A program made the translations under genes and the position numbers. From Ilyobacter_A sp963668015 (GTDB lineage Bacteria > Fusobacteriota > Fusobacteriia > Fusobacteriales > Fusobacteriaceae), in assembly GCA_963668015.2 (NCBI GenBank), contig CAXXCR010000037.1:1-64000 (forward strand): a stretch of 64,000 nucleotides of DNA, read 5' to 3'. How positions within the stretch are numbered: position 1 is the stretch's first letter; every line of letters begins with the position of its first letter. Of this stretch, positions 55,233 to 64,000 are shown piece by piece. The notes beneath the pieces are model-generated. The model searched no databases. It was given only the letters and a program-made list of their open reading frames with translations, and was not told the origin of the DNA.

Positions 55233-55967
55233 ATGATAACAGAGCAAAGATACAGGATAATTTTAGAAGAGCTAGATAAACAGGGAATAATAAAAGTAAA
55301 AGATATAATGGAGCTTACAAACAGTTCTGAGTCGACAATAAGGCGGGATCTGAATGTACTCGAGAAAAAGGGAAAACTGGTAAGGATACATGGAGGGGCA
55401 ACGCTTGGAGGCAAGTTTGAGGAAGCTATGGATAAAAAAACTCTCCAGCATGTAAATGAAAAAGAGCTCATTGCAAGAGAGGCTGCTTCAATTGTCAAAA
55501 ACGGAGAGTGCATATTTTTGGATGCGGGAAGCACTACTTTTAGGATGATAAAACACCTTGAGGGCAAGGATATAATAGTTGTTACCAATGGGATAAGCCA
55601 CCTGGATGAACTTGCAAAATACGGTGTACGTGCTTATCTTACTGGCGGTATGATAAAATTTACGACAAAGGCTTTGATTGGAAAAGATGTTGTAAGATTC
55701 TTAAAAAGGTATAATTTTGACAGGTGTTTTTTAGGAGTAAATTCAGTTGATTTGAAAAAAGGGTTTACTACACCTGACCCGGATGAAGCATATGTGAAGG
55801 AAACCGCCAGAGAAGTTTCTAGGAAGACTTATGTTTTGGCGGATAGCACAAAGTTTGATAAAGTTACATTTGCAAAGTTTGCAGAAATATCGGACTGTGT
55901 AATCATAACTAATTCGATTGACAAGGCCTATGCTGAGGCTACAGAAGTTATAGTGACCATTAAATAA
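55233..55967 (+). CDS. fruR: DeoR-family regulator of the fructose operon
   Basis: A 244-residue DeoR-type repressor. The N-terminal helix-turn-helix is ITEQRYRIILEELDKQGIIKVKDIMELTNSSESTIRRDLNVLEKKGKLVRIHGGA (given here only as residues 1-55), starting EQRYRIILEEL with STIRRDLN in the recognition helix. The C-terminal sugar-phosphate-binding domain has FLDAGSTTFRMI and LGVNSVDLKKGFTTPDPDEA. It probably senses fructose 1-phosphate, because it precedes 1-phosphofructokinase and fructose PTS genes. Start at ATG after AGGTGA. A terminator follows, so the pfk/PTS genes use their own promoters. Confidence 0.82.
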   Translation: MITEQRYRIILEELDKQGIIKVKDIMELTNSSESTIRRDLNVLEKKGKLVRIHGGATLGGKFEEAMDKKTLQHVNEKELIAREAASIVKNGECIFLDAGSTTFRMIKHLEGKDIIVVTNGISHLDELAKYGVRAYLTGGMIKFTTKALIGKDVVRFLKRYNFDRCFLGVNSVDLKKGFTTPDPDEAYVKETAREVSRKTYVLADSTKFDKVTFAKFAEISDCVIITNSIDKAYAEATEVIVTIK

Positions 55968-55988
55968 GGGGAAACCCTTATTTTTTTT
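55963..55988 (+). terminator. Terminator after fruR
   Basis: AATAAGGG and CCCTTATT pair around GAAA, followed by T residues. Confidence 0.8.
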
Positions 55989-56030
55989 ATCACCACAAGA
56001 ACGTTTGTGAATGTATTTGGATGAATGTGA

Positions 56031-56059
56031 TTGACTTTTTGGAGTTTTTAGTATAATAT
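56031..56059 (+). promoter_or_regulatory. Promoter ahead of the small gene and fruK1
   Basis: TTGACT (56031-56036), 17-base spacer, TAATAT (56054-56059); TATAAT at 56052 with a 15-base spacer is an alternative. GATTGACTTTTT here recurs in the promoter at 57.38 kb. Confidence 0.55.
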
Positions 56060-56127
56060 AGATTGAAGCAAATGAAATTATAGAGTTTTATTTTGACGGT
56101 ATAATTTATTTTGGAGGGATTATTATT

Positions 56128-56373
56128 ATAAACATAGTGGCTAAAAGAGAAGATTATGGAGAAGTAATTCAACTGAAGTCGGAATACGGGAATATATTTT
56201 CGAGAGAGGATGTGATCAAAACACTTAAAAAAAGAGTAGAGTATTTTTTGTCTGGAAACGGTGGGAGAGTAAAAGATAAGATATACCTTATATCGATAGA
56301 AGGGAAAGACTATCTTTCCACAACTAGAGTGTATGAAAAAGGAGATAAACTTAAGAGAATACCGAATTTTTAA
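56128..56373 (+). CDS. Small uncharacterised protein with probable non-ATG start
   Basis: About 81 residues. The only standard start is GTG 56137, but it lies 18 bases from the strong site GGAGGG (56113-56118). The in-frame ATA at 56128 is 9 bases from it and would give (M)NIVAKREDYGEVIQLK. The use of AUA or AUU is thus suspected, or an ATG has changed to ATA. The protein is basic, with YFLSGNGGRVKDKIYLISI and KDYLSTTRVYEKGDKLKRI; no family is recognised. It is 40 bases ahead of fruK1, so it is probably in the fructose operon. Confidence 0.6.
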   Translation: MNIVAKREDYGEVIQLKSEYGNIFSREDVIKTLKKRVEYFLSGNGGRVKDKIYLISIEGKDYLSTTRVYEKGDKLKRIPNF

Positions 56374-56412
56374 TTGGTTTCTTATTTAAAATCAAAAAAG
56401 AGGTGAATTTAA

Positions 56413-57321
56413 ATGATATATACATTGACATTAAATCCGGCACTGGACTATAGTGTTCAATTTAAAGAGTTTAGTAAATCAAGCTTAAACCTGTCAGAGC
56501 TTTCATATTTTTTAGCTGGAGGCAAAGGCATAAATGTATCAAAAGTTTTAAAAAATCTTGGTCAAGATTCTGTAGCTATGGGATTTGTGGGAGGTTTTAC
56601 AGGGGAATACATAAAAAATGAACTATCTAAAGAAAGTATAAGCTACAAGTTTATTGATACTAGAGATAATACAAGAATGAATATAAAATTAAAGGATAAT
56701 GAGGGCGAAACGGAGATCGCAGGAAAGTCACCAGAAATAAGTGTTGAAAATTTTGAAAATCTGTTGCAACAGCTCTCTGAAATAAAGGAAGGGGATGTCC
56801 TGGTGCTTGCAGGGAGTATTCCGAATGGAGTGCCAGATGATTTTTACAAGAAAATAATAGAAAGACTGGATGGGGTCAAAGTTGTCTTAGATACAAGAGG
56901 GGCAGCTTTTGAAGAGGGGATAAAAGCGAAGCCGTTTTTGATTAAGCCCAATATTCATGAGTTAGAAGATTACCTGGGAAGGAAACTTAACAGTATAGAG
57001 GAGATAATAAAGGGCGCCAAAGAACTAAGAGGGCAAGGTCCTGAAAATGTTATAATTTCCATGGGTGGAGATGGATCTCTGTTTTTAACGGGAGAAGAGG
57101 TTTATTTGGGGAATGTACCCAAAGGGGAGTTGAAAAATTCAGTTGGAGCAGGTGACTCTATGGTAGCAGGATTTGTATCCGCAATAGCAGAGGGGTCAAG
57201 CTTGAAAGAAGCATATAGGAACGGAATTGCGTGTGGAAGTGCTACAGCGTATTCTCATGATTTGGCTGTAAAAGAGGATGTTTTAAAACTTTTAGAAGAT
57301 ATAAACATAGTGAATGCATAG
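56413..57321 (+). CDS. fruK: 1-phosphofructokinase, first copy
   Basis: A 302-residue PfkB/ribokinase-family kinase. It has IYTLTLNPALDYSVQF, LAGGKGINVSKVLKNLG (sugar site), GSIPNGVPDDFY, and the C-terminal anion-hole/catalytic motif NSVGAGDSMVAGFV near residue 245. FruK phosphorylates fructose 1-phosphate, the product of the fructose PTS, to fructose 1,6-bisphosphate; LacC-type tagatose 6-phosphate kinases are close relatives. It has a close paralog 264 bases downstream. Start at ATG after GAGGTG. Confidence 0.88.
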   Translation: MIYTLTLNPALDYSVQFKEFSKSSLNLSELSYFLAGGKGINVSKVLKNLGQDSVAMGFVGGFTGEYIKNELSKESISYKFIDTRDNTRMNIKLKDNEGETEIAGKSPEISVENFENLLQQLSEIKEGDVLVLAGSIPNGVPDDFYKKIIERLDGVKVVLDTRGAAFEEGIKAKPFLIKPNIHELEDYLGRKLNSIEEIIKGAKELRGQGPENVIISMGGDGSLFLTGEEVYLGNVPKGELKNSVGAGDSMVAGFVSAIAEGSSLKEAYRNGIACGSATAYSHDLAVKEDVLKLLEDINIVNA

Positions 57322-57379
57322 GTTTTGGGTAAATTTTAAGCATTTTTGGATGAAAGTTATTTTTTTTGATCGAAAATGA

Positions 57380-57408
57380 TTGACTTTTTGAAAGGGGTGA
57401 TGTATAAT
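57380..57408 (+). promoter_or_regulatory. Internal promoter between the two fruK genes
   Basis: TTGACT (57380-57385), 17-base spacer, TATAAT (57403-57408). The leader to fruK2 is about 170 bases and contains TGAAAATGAATGAAAAT near 57555, a possible regulator site. The rest of 57322-57584 shows nothing else. Confidence 0.65.
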
Positions 57409-57584
57409 TAATTCAAGTTGGAAGAAAATTATACAATACAGCTCTTGGATATAGAGCGAATGGTATAATCAGCTCTTTTGTATAAGGTTTTTAATGTGGA
57501 AACGGATTAAATTTGACCAAAGTGAGTTTGGGTGGTTTTGAAATATCGTTGGTTGAAAATGAATGAAAATAAGGTGATGGTGTT

Positions 57585-58493
57585 ATGATTTACACGGTAA
57601 CGTTGAATCCTGCATTGGATTACAATATACAGTTTGATAAATTTGAAACTGGGACTTTGAACCCTGCAAAATTATCCTACTTTCTGGCTGGAGGAAAGGG
57701 GATAAACGTATCAAAGGTCCTGAAAAACCTAGGTAAAAAATCCGTAGCTATGGGGTTTGTAGGAGGATTTACTGGGGACTACATAAAAAGAGAGCTCTCT
57801 GAGATGGATATAAGGTACGATTTTATAGAGCTTTCTGAAAATACTCGGGTGAACATAAAGCTTAAAGATAGATTAGAGGAAACAGAGATCGCCGGAAATG
57901 CTCCGAAAATTTCTATAAATGATCAAGAGCAGCTGTTGAATGAGTTCAAAAAAATACAGGTAAGCGATATAGTGGTGCTTGCAGGAAGTATACCAAACGG
58001 AGTTACGGTAGGTTTTTACAGAAGCATCATAGAGGACTTGAAGGGAACAAAAGTCATACTTGATACAAGAGGCGAGGCCTTTAGCGAGGGTGTTAAAGCC
58101 GGGCCTTTTCTGGTGAAACCGAACATACATGAATTGGAGGAATATCTGGGTAGAAAATTTGAAAGCATAGAAGAGATAATCGCAGGTGCTAAAGAGTTAA
58201 GGGAACAAGGAGCGGAAAATGTGATAGTTTCTATGGGAGGAGATGGATCACTACTTGTAACGTCTGAAAAAGTTTACCTTGGAAATATTCCAAAGGGTGA
58301 ACTGAAGAATTCTGTAGGTGCAGGAGATTCGATGGTAGCAGGGTTTGTATCAGCTATTGTGGACGGTATTGGAATTGAGGAGGCTTATAGGATGGCGATA
58401 GCATCTGGAAGTGCTACAGCGTATTCGTATAACCTGGCTGAAAAAAACGATGTGTTTGATTTGTTAGATGAGATTAAAATAAAAGAATTATAA
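57585..58493 (+). CDS. fruK: 1-phosphofructokinase, second copy
   Basis: A 302-residue protein of exactly the same length as the first copy and similar throughout: IYTVTLNPALDYNIQF, LAGGKGINVSKVLKNLG, KPNIHELEEYLGRKFESIEE and NSVGAGDSMVAGFV. All kinase motifs are intact in both, so neither is an obvious pseudogene. Differences cluster in residues about 85-125, facing the substrate lid, which may mean different sugar phosphates. It has its own promoter and is 13 bases ahead of fruA, so this copy is the one tightly linked to the PTS transporter. Start at ATG behind AAGGTGATGG. Confidence 0.88.
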   Translation: MIYTVTLNPALDYNIQFDKFETGTLNPAKLSYFLAGGKGINVSKVLKNLGKKSVAMGFVGGFTGDYIKRELSEMDIRYDFIELSENTRVNIKLKDRLEETEIAGNAPKISINDQEQLLNEFKKIQVSDIVVLAGSIPNGVTVGFYRSIIEDLKGTKVILDTRGEAFSEGVKAGPFLVKPNIHELEEYLGRKFESIEEIIAGAKELREQGAENVIVSMGGDGSLLVTSEKVYLGNIPKGELKNSVGAGDSMVAGFVSAIVDGIGIEEAYRMAIASGSATAYSYNLAEKNDVFDLLDEIKIKEL

Positions 58494-58506
58494 GGAGGAT
58501 ATTATT

Positions 58507-60381
58507 ATGAAAATATGCGACCTTTTAAGCCTGAAAACGATAAAGTTGGATTTGAAGGCAAATACAAAGGCTGACGTGATCGATGAATTGGTAGACGTAC
58601 TGGACGGAGCCGGGAAACTATCGGATAAGGCAGAGTTTAAAGAGGGGATACTAGCCAGGGAAAGCATAAGCTCTACTGCGTTAGAAGAGGGAATTGCTAT
58701 CCCGCACGCTAAAACAGCTGCAGTAAAAGAACCTGCTTTAGCATTTGGACTTTCCAGAGAAGGGGTAGATTATGATGCATTAGATGAAGAGCCTTCAACA
58801 TTGTTTTTTATGATAGCCGCTCCTGAAAAGTCAAATGATGCTCATATAGAGACGCTGTCTACATTGACTACAATGCTTTTAGATGATGATTTCAGGGAAG
58901 AACTTTTAAATGTCAAAAGTGCACAAGAGGTATTGGATATAATAAATCAAAGAGAAAGTGAAAAGAAGGGGGAACAAGAAGTGAGTGGAAACCAAAAAGT
59001 TATCGCAGTAACAGCTTGCCCTACAGGAATCGCACATACTTATATGGCTGCAGAGGCACTAAACAAGGCTGGAAGAGCGTCAGGAGTAACGGTTAAAGTT
59101 GAAACAAATGGATCTACAGGTGTAAAAAATGCACTTACAGATCAAGATATTAAGGAAGCGGATGCAGTTATAATAGCTGCTGACAAAAACGTGGAAACTG
59201 CTAGATTCTCTGGTAAAAAAGTATTGTTTGCATCAACAAAAGATGCTATAAGAACTGGTGAAGGCCTTATCAAGAAAGCTTTAAGCCATGAAACCGCAAC
59301 TTATCAAGCTAAAGGTGGATCAAAGAAAGCAGCATCTGGAGAAAGAACCGGATTCTATAAACACCTTATGAGTGGAGTTTCTAACATGCTGCCATTCGTA
59401 GTAGGTGGAGGAATACTAATTGCAATCTCGTTTATGTTTGGAATAAAAGCGTTTGACCCTAATGACCCAGCTTTCCATCCATTTGCAAAACTCTTAATGG
59501 ATATCGGTGGAGGAAATGCATTCTTCTTAATGATACCGGTATTAGCTGGATTTATAGGAATGAGTATAGCTGACAGACCTGGATTTGCACCTGCGATGAT
59601 AGGTGGACTTATCGCGGCAAACAACGGCGGAGGTTTCTTGGGGGCACTGATCGGTGGTTTCTTAGGTGGATATATGGTTCAACTTGTGAAGAAAGCATGC
59701 GCAAAACTACCAGAATCGTTCGAAGGAATCAAACCGGTGCTTTTATACCCTGTGTTAGGAACGTTCTTAACTGGATGGTTGATGTACAGCTTTATAATTG
59801 GACCAATAGCTGCAATAAACTCAGGATTAACAGGATTTTTAAACAATCTTGGAACTGGTAACCTAGTACTTTTAGGAATTGTTCTTGCTGGAATGATGGC
59901 TGTAGATATGGGTGGACCTGTAAATAAGGCAGCATTCACATTTGGTATAGCTGCTATAGCTGCAGGGAACAATGCGCCGCATGCAGCTGTAATGGCAGGA
60001 GGAATGGTACCTCCAATTGCAATAGCTTTAGCGACAACCTTTTTTAAACATAAATTCTCTGAAGAAGAGAGAGCGGCAGGTAAGACTTGTTACATATTAG
60101 GTGCATCTTTTATAACAGAAGGAGCTATCCCGTTTGCTGCTGAGGACCCTGTAAGAGTTATCCCGGCTTGCATATTAGGTTCTGCAACAGCAGGTGGATT
60201 GGCAATGATGTTTGGAAATACACTTCCAGCACCACATGGAGGATTGTTTGTAATCCCACTAGTAAGCAATGCTCCGATGTATGTACTTGCTATCTTGATC
60301 GGTTCGGTTATAAGTGCAGCTGTAATCGGTGTTACTAGAAAAAGCTCTATAGAGGAATTAGCTGAAGCAGCAGGAATGTAA
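58507..60381 (+). CDS. fruA: PTS fructose transporter, fused IIA-IIB-IIC
   Basis: A 624-residue fused permease that imports fructose with phosphorylation at C1. The IIA domain (about 1-145) has the phospho-histidine in EGIAIPHAKT. The IIB domain (about 160-260) has the active cysteine in VTACPTGIAHTYMAAEAL. The IIC domain (about 285-620) has around nine membrane segments, with ADRPGFAPAMIGG and FITEGAIPFAAEDP. The HPr-like domain seen in some proteobacterial FPr proteins is absent. Start at ATG after AAGGAGG. Confidence 0.95.
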   Translation: MKICDLLSLKTIKLDLKANTKADVIDELVDVLDGAGKLSDKAEFKEGILARESISSTALEEGIAIPHAKTAAVKEPALAFGLSREGVDYDALDEEPSTLFFMIAAPEKSNDAHIETLSTLTTMLLDDDFREELLNVKSAQEVLDIINQRESEKKGEQEVSGNQKVIAVTACPTGIAHTYMAAEALNKAGRASGVTVKVETNGSTGVKNALTDQDIKEADAVIIAADKNVETARFSGKKVLFASTKDAIRTGEGLIKKALSHETATYQAKGGSKKAASGERTGFYKHLMSGVSNMLPFVVGGGILIAISFMFGIKAFDPNDPAFHPFAKLLMDIGGGNAFFLMIPVLAGFIGMSIADRPGFAPAMIGGLIAANNGGGFLGALIGGFLGGYMVQLVKKACAKLPESFEGIKPVLLYPVLGTFLTGWLMYSFIIGPIAAINSGLTGFLNNLGTGNLVLLGIVLAGMMAVDMGGPVNKAAFTFGIAAIAAGNNAPHAAVMAGGMVPPIAIALATTFFKHKFSEEERAAGKTCYILGASFITEGAIPFAAEDPVRVIPACILGSATAGGLAMMFGNTLPAPHGGLFVIPLVSNAPMYVLAILIGSVISAAVIGVTRKSSIEELAEAAGM

Positions 60382-60390
60382 GGTGTATTT

Positions 60391-60430
60391 ACAGGATATC
60401 CGGATTATCCGGATATCCTGTTTTTTTTGT
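60391..60430 (+). terminator. Terminator of the fructose operon
   Basis: ACAGGATATCCGGA and TCCGGATATCCTGT pair over 14 bases around TTA, followed by TTTTTTT. Confidence 0.92.
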
Positions 60431-60499
60431 TTTTTAAAAAACAAAAAAATGTTATAATTGGGCTAGACTGTTGTTTGTGTTGAATTCTAAGTAAATTAT

Positions 60500-61000
60500 T
60501 AAATTTATTAGCCATACTTTCTTTGCTTGTCCAAAGAAAGTATCAAAGAAACGACACCCTAAAAAATTCCTAAAATCCCTTCCGAACTAACTTTCTATTG
60601 AAATATAGTCGGCAAGCCTCCTTATTTCAATGAAAGTGGATTTCAGAAGTTGATTTCTTAACGTAATTTTTTAAATGGGTTTAGGGTCAAAAGCTTTAAA
60701 TGCAATTATTTCTAAGCATTTCGGCCATTGAAAACATCAGCGTTAAGAAAGATCGAGAAAAAATCTTTAGAAAAGTTTTAGTGTCCGAAGGCGTGATTTT
60801 CGCCAAGTTTGGCCATAAATCAAAGAACAAAGTGATTATGATTTATGAGTCCACGGAAAATTATTTTCTGAGTTTTACCAAAATTTTCGAGAGCTTTTAG
60901 CTGATTTTTCACAGGCCTTGATTTTTGGTTATATCATACCCGTAGGGTGCTTTTTATCAAGAAAAAGTGACAGGTTTCGAGAAATTCAGTAATTTACTTA
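60500..61000. repeat. Dispersed intergenic repeat, family B copy 2
   Basis: The gene-free stretch 60382-61075 contains a longer copy of the element at 34.33-34.79 kb. TACTTTCTTTG (60515-60525) and CAAAGAAAGTA (60532-60542) form a perfect 11-bp hairpin with loop CTTGTC. The blocks TTTCGGCCATTGAAAA (about 60719) and TTTTAGCTGATTTTTCACAG (about 60894) are shared with the other copy. A 67-codon frame inside it looks accidental. Confidence 0.75.
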
Positions 61001-61075
61001 AAAATTTAAACGGATTATCGAAGGCATAGTTATGTTATAGGATGAATTTTGTTGATACACTTTGGAGGATATATT

Positions 61076-64000
61076 ATGAAGAACAATTTCGTACATTTGC
61101 ATCTTCATACTGAGTATAGTTTGCTGGATGGGGTTGGAAAAGTAGACGAATACCTTGACCGGGCAAAGGAACTCGGCATGGAAGCCATAGCCATTACGGA
61201 CCATGGAAATATGTTTGGAGTAATCGACTTTTATCAGAAAGCGATAAAAAAGGGGATAAAACCCATAATAGGCTTAGAGGCATATGTAAGTGAGTTTCCC
61301 GTAGAAGAAAAGCGCGGCAGAAATTTTCATTTGGTACTTTTGGCAAAAGATGAAAAAGGTTATAAGAATTTATTGAAGCTTTCCTCCAAAGCCTATTTGG
61401 AGGGGTTTTATTATCGCCCCAGAATAGATAAGCAATTTTTAAAAGAGTGCAGCGAGGGGCTGGTGGCACTGTCTGCTTGCATGCAGGGGGAAATACCCAA
61501 AAGGATAGTCGAAGACAGTGAAGATGATGTAAAGAAGGCCATAGAAGAGTACCTTGACCTGTTTGGTCAAGAGGATTTTTATATAGAGGTCCAGGACAAT
61601 GGAATAGATGGGCAGATGGACCTAAATGATAAACTTTATGCTGTGGCAAAAGAATATGGTCTGAAGATGGTGGCTACAAATGATGTGCATTATGTTTACC
61701 CAGGAGATCATCTGCTTCAGGATGTACTTATATGTGTGCAGACGGGTCATAAGTTAAAAGATGAGAAGAGAATGAAAATTGAAACTGACCAGCTTTATTT
61801 AAAAAACAGGGAGCAGATGCTTAAGAACCTGGAGAAATATGAAGGGGCAATAGATAATACATTGGAGATAGCCTCTAAGTGTAACCTCGAAATAGAGTTT
61901 GGTAAATTTAAGTTTCCTGAGTACAAAATACCGGCAGAGGAAGAGTCTATAGAATCATATCTCAAAAGACTTGTGGAAAAAGGTTTGGAAAAAAGATATG
62001 ACAACAGTATAGATGAAGAGATAAGAGAGAGAGTTGAATATGAGCTAGATGTAATTAATAAAATGGGGTATGCAGCTTACTTCGTGGTTGTCTGGGATTT
62101 CATAGATTATGCGAAAAAGAAAAATATACAAGTTGGGCCTGGAAGGGGTTCTGCTGCAGGTAGTATAGTTGCGTATGCATTGGGAATAACTGAGATAGAT
62201 CCTTTAAAATACCATTTGATCTTCGAGAGGTTTTTAAATCCTGAAAGAGTATCCATGCCGGATATAGATATAGATATATGCCAGGAAAGAAGGCAAGAGG
62301 TTATAGATTATGTAGCTGAAAAGTATGGAAGGGACAAGGTAGCTCAAATAATAACCTTCGGGACATTAAAAGCAAGGGCAGCAATAAGAGATGTTGGTAG
62401 AGTAATGGACGTACCTCTTAAAAAAGTCGATAAAATAGCTAAACTAATACCGCATTCATATAATCTTAAAACTGCTCTTTCGGAAATTGGCGAACTCAAG
62501 GCAATTTATGAAACCGATATGGAAAGCCAGGAGCTTATAGAATTTTCTAAAAGGTTGGAAAATAAAATAAGGCATGCGTCTGTACACGCGGCTGGTGTTG
62601 TTATAACAAAGGATCCACTTGTAAACGAGGTGCCGCTTTATTCTGACAATAAAACCAGCATAGTTTCCACACAATTTCAGATGAAAGAACTGGAAGACCT
62701 TGGCCTGCTGAAGATGGATTTTCTTGGATTGAGGAACCTGACGATACTCCAGAGAACACTGGAGTACATAGAGGAAAAAACAGGTAAAAAGATCAGACTT
62801 TCGGATGTTCCGCTAGACAGTGATAAAGTTTATGAACTTTTACAAAACGGGGATACTTTGGGAGTTTTTCAACTTGAGTCCAGCGGTATAAGAAAGCTTA
62901 TAAGAAGACTTGCCCCGGATAAATTTGAGGATATAATAGCAGTACTTGCATTGTACAGGCCGGGTCCGCTTGGAAGCGGGATGGTGGATGATTATATAAA
63001 TGTTAAAAAGGGACTAAGTGAAGCTAAATACCCACATGAGAGCTTGAAAGAGGTTTTGGAGGAAACCTACGGAGTAATACTTTATCAGGAACAGGTTATG
63101 AAGATAGCCAATATAATGGCTGGTTATTCACTGGGGGAAGCAGATCTTCTCAGAAGAGCCATGGGTAAGAAAAAAATTCAAATAATGGAGGAAAATAGAA
63201 ATAAGTTCATTGAAAGGGCTATGAAAAACGGCTATAGTGAAAATGTTTCTAGGGAAATCTTTGATTTGATAGATAAGTTTGCCGGATATGGTTTTAATAA
63301 GTCACATTCGGCGGCATACGCCCTGATCGCTTACTGGACAGCGTATTTCAAGGCACACTACCCTCGTTGTTACTTTGCCTCTCTCATGACATCGGAAAGA
63401 AACAATATAGAAAAACTGGCGGTTTATATAGAAGATGCCAAAGCAAACGGTGTAAAAGTAGCTCTGCCCAATATAAACACACCTAGCTCTAAATTCGTTG
63501 TGGACGGGGAAGTGATTAGATTTGGCATGGCAGCCATAAAAAACCTAGGAGAAGGAATAATTCAAAAGATGGCACAGGATAGGGATGAAAACGGAAAATA
63601 TGAAGGATATGAGGAGTTTGTCATAAGGACTAAAAAGCTTGGCATGAATAAGAAAGCTCTCGAGGCTCTTATTTTTTCAGGTGCGCTGGATTCTCTTTCT
63701 GGAAACAGAAAGCAAAAATATCTAAGTATAGAAAAGGTGCTAGAAAGTGCAAGCAAGAAGATAAAAGAGGATGAGATACAGCAGATGAACCTCTTCGGAG
63801 GAGCAAAATCACATATTAGCAGTTTTAGTCTGCCAAATGCAGAGGAGTTCGGCCAGGAAAACCTTTTGAAAGGTGAAAAGGAGTTCTTGGGATTTTATTT
63901 CAGCGGACACCCGCTTGACACTTATAAGGATATTTTCAGGGTATATAAATTTGATGGGATCACCAAGGTTAAAAAGGAAAATATAAACCATGTAAGGATA
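61076..64000 (+). CDS. dnaE: DNA polymerase III alpha subunit, N-terminal 975 codons
   Basis: The replicative polymerase, open from ATG 61076 (behind GGAGGAT) to the window edge without a stop. An N-terminal PHP domain has FVHLHLHTEYSLLDGVG and AITDHGNMFG. The palm has GPGRGSAAGSIVAYALGI near residue 360 and the catalytic aspartates in MPDIDIDICQERR near 400. RHASVHAAGVVI, LYRPGPLGSGM and YGFNKSHSAAYALIAYWTA in the fingers follow. The layout is DnaE1-like rather than PolC, as no exonuclease is inserted in the PHP domain. The C-terminal OB-fold and tau-binding parts lie outside. Confidence 0.96.
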   Translation, partial: MKNNFVHLHLHTEYSLLDGVGKVDEYLDRAKELGMEAIAITDHGNMFGVIDFYQKAIKKGIKPIIGLEAYVSEFPVEEKRGRNFHLVLLAKDEKGYKNLLKLSSKAYLEGFYYRPRIDKQFLKECSEGLVALSACMQGEIPKRIVEDSEDDVKKAIEEYLDLFGQEDFYIEVQDNGIDGQMDLNDKLYAVAKEYGLKMVATNDVHYVYPGDHLLQDVLICVQTGHKLKDEKRMKIETDQLYLKNREQMLKNLEKYEGAIDNTLEIASKCNLEIEFGKFKFPEYKIPAEEESIESYLKRLVEKGLEKRYDNSIDEEIRERVEYELDVINKMGYAAYFVVVWDFIDYAKKKNIQVGPGRGSAAGSIVAYALGITEIDPLKYHLIFERFLNPERVSMPDIDIDICQERRQEVIDYVAEKYGRDKVAQIITFGTLKARAAIRDVGRVMDVPLKKVDKIAKLIPHSYNLKTALSEIGELKAIYETDMESQELIEFSKRLENKIRHASVHAAGVVITKDPLVNEVPLYSDNKTSIVSTQFQMKELEDLGLLKMDFLGLRNLTILQRTLEYIEEKTGKKIRLSDVPLDSDKVYELLQNGDTLGVFQLESSGIRKLIRRLAPDKFEDIIAVLALYRPGPLGSGMVDDYINVKKGLSEAKYPHESLKEVLEETYGVILYQEQVMKIANIMAGYSLGEADLLRRAMGKKKIQIMEENRNKFIERAMKNGYSENVSREIFDLIDKFAGYGFNKSHSAAYALIAYWTAYFKAHYPRCYFASLMTSERNNIEKLAVYIEDAKANGVKVALPNINTPSSKFVVDGEVIRFGMAAIKNLGEGIIQKMAQDRDENGKYEGYEEFVIRTKKLGMNKKALEALIFSGALDSLSGNRKQKYLSIEKVLESASKKIKEDEIQQMNLFGGAKSHISSFSLPNAEEFGQENLLKGEKEFLGFYFSGHPLDTYKDIFRVYKFDGITKVKKENINHVRI

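Noticed and set aside
60700..60900. 66-codon + strand frame in family B copy 2
   Set aside because: Same reasoning; it lies inside the non-coding repeat and has no Shine-Dalgarno sequence.
61076..64000. PolC-type polymerase
   Set aside because: No DEDD exonuclease interrupts the PHP domain and the motif order is that of DnaE.

Overview
The window looks like the chromosome of a low-GC, anaerobic, outer-membraned fermenter of the phylum Fusobacteria, closest in style to Ilyobacter or Propionigenium. That placement is inferred from the 16S rRNA gene, the AT-rich DNA, Kdo (LPS) biosynthesis genes, a CoA-transferase beside a butyryl-CoA dehydrogenase/Etf cluster, and an electron-bifurcating [FeFe] hydrogenase. 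No database search was run. Most genes lie on the + strand in short operons separated by clear rho-independent terminators.

Layout. 0-3 kb: end of kdsA, a class V aminotransferase, kdsD and a small DUF1858 protein. 3.1-8.4 kb: an acyl-CoA:CoA-transferase (minus strand), then acyl-CoA dehydrogenase, etfB and etfA. 8.6-11.8 kb: three tRNAs (Ser, Ser, Arg), the infC-rpmI-rplT operon with an AUU start for infC, a TPR gene and a membrane-anchored J protein. 12.1-16.9 kb: a 16S-23S-5S rRNA operon without spacer tRNAs. 17.2-23.6 kb: a TM1266-type hydrogenase regulator, two DUF2721 membrane proteins and a four-gene HydABC-type hydrogenase operon whose second gene has an in-frame UGA. 23.6-34.3 kb: ugd, a YeiH-type transporter with a LysR regulator, a methyltransferase, glmU-prs, galT, tsaC and a lone pilB/gspE ATPase. 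34.9-40 kb: a radical SAM protein, tRNA-Thr/Glu/Tyr followed by tuf, and a split transketolase. 40.1-47 kb: an FtsE-FtsX-EnvC-like cluster, nadK, recN, a Xer-like protein and era. 47.0-49 kb: a putative small RNA, six tandem copies of a short secreted-peptide gene, and a MarR regulator. 49.1-55.1 kb: a HAD phosphatase, then a SNF2 helicase and a large partner protein bracketed by inverted copies of an intergenic repeat. 55.2-60.4 kb: a fructose PTS operon with two 1-phosphofructokinases. 61.1-64 kb: the first 975 codons of dnaE.

How the parts fit together. The CoA-transferase, Bcd-EtfAB and the hydrogenase serve fermentative redox balance. The kds, glmU, ugd and galT genes supply envelope sugars. 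The ftsEX cluster, era, recN and xer-like genes belong to cell cycle and DNA maintenance.

The most unusual content is the tandem secreted-peptide array. Next come an FtsE-like protein and a Xer-like protein that have both lost most of their catalytic motifs, the repeat-bracketed helicase pair, a 66-bp perfect palindrome running from stop codon to stop codon, and two dispersed intergenic repeat families. Several conserved genes between 8.2 and 11.1 kb (etfA, infC, rpmI and the TPR gene) carry single-base frame breaks that look more like sequence errors than biology.
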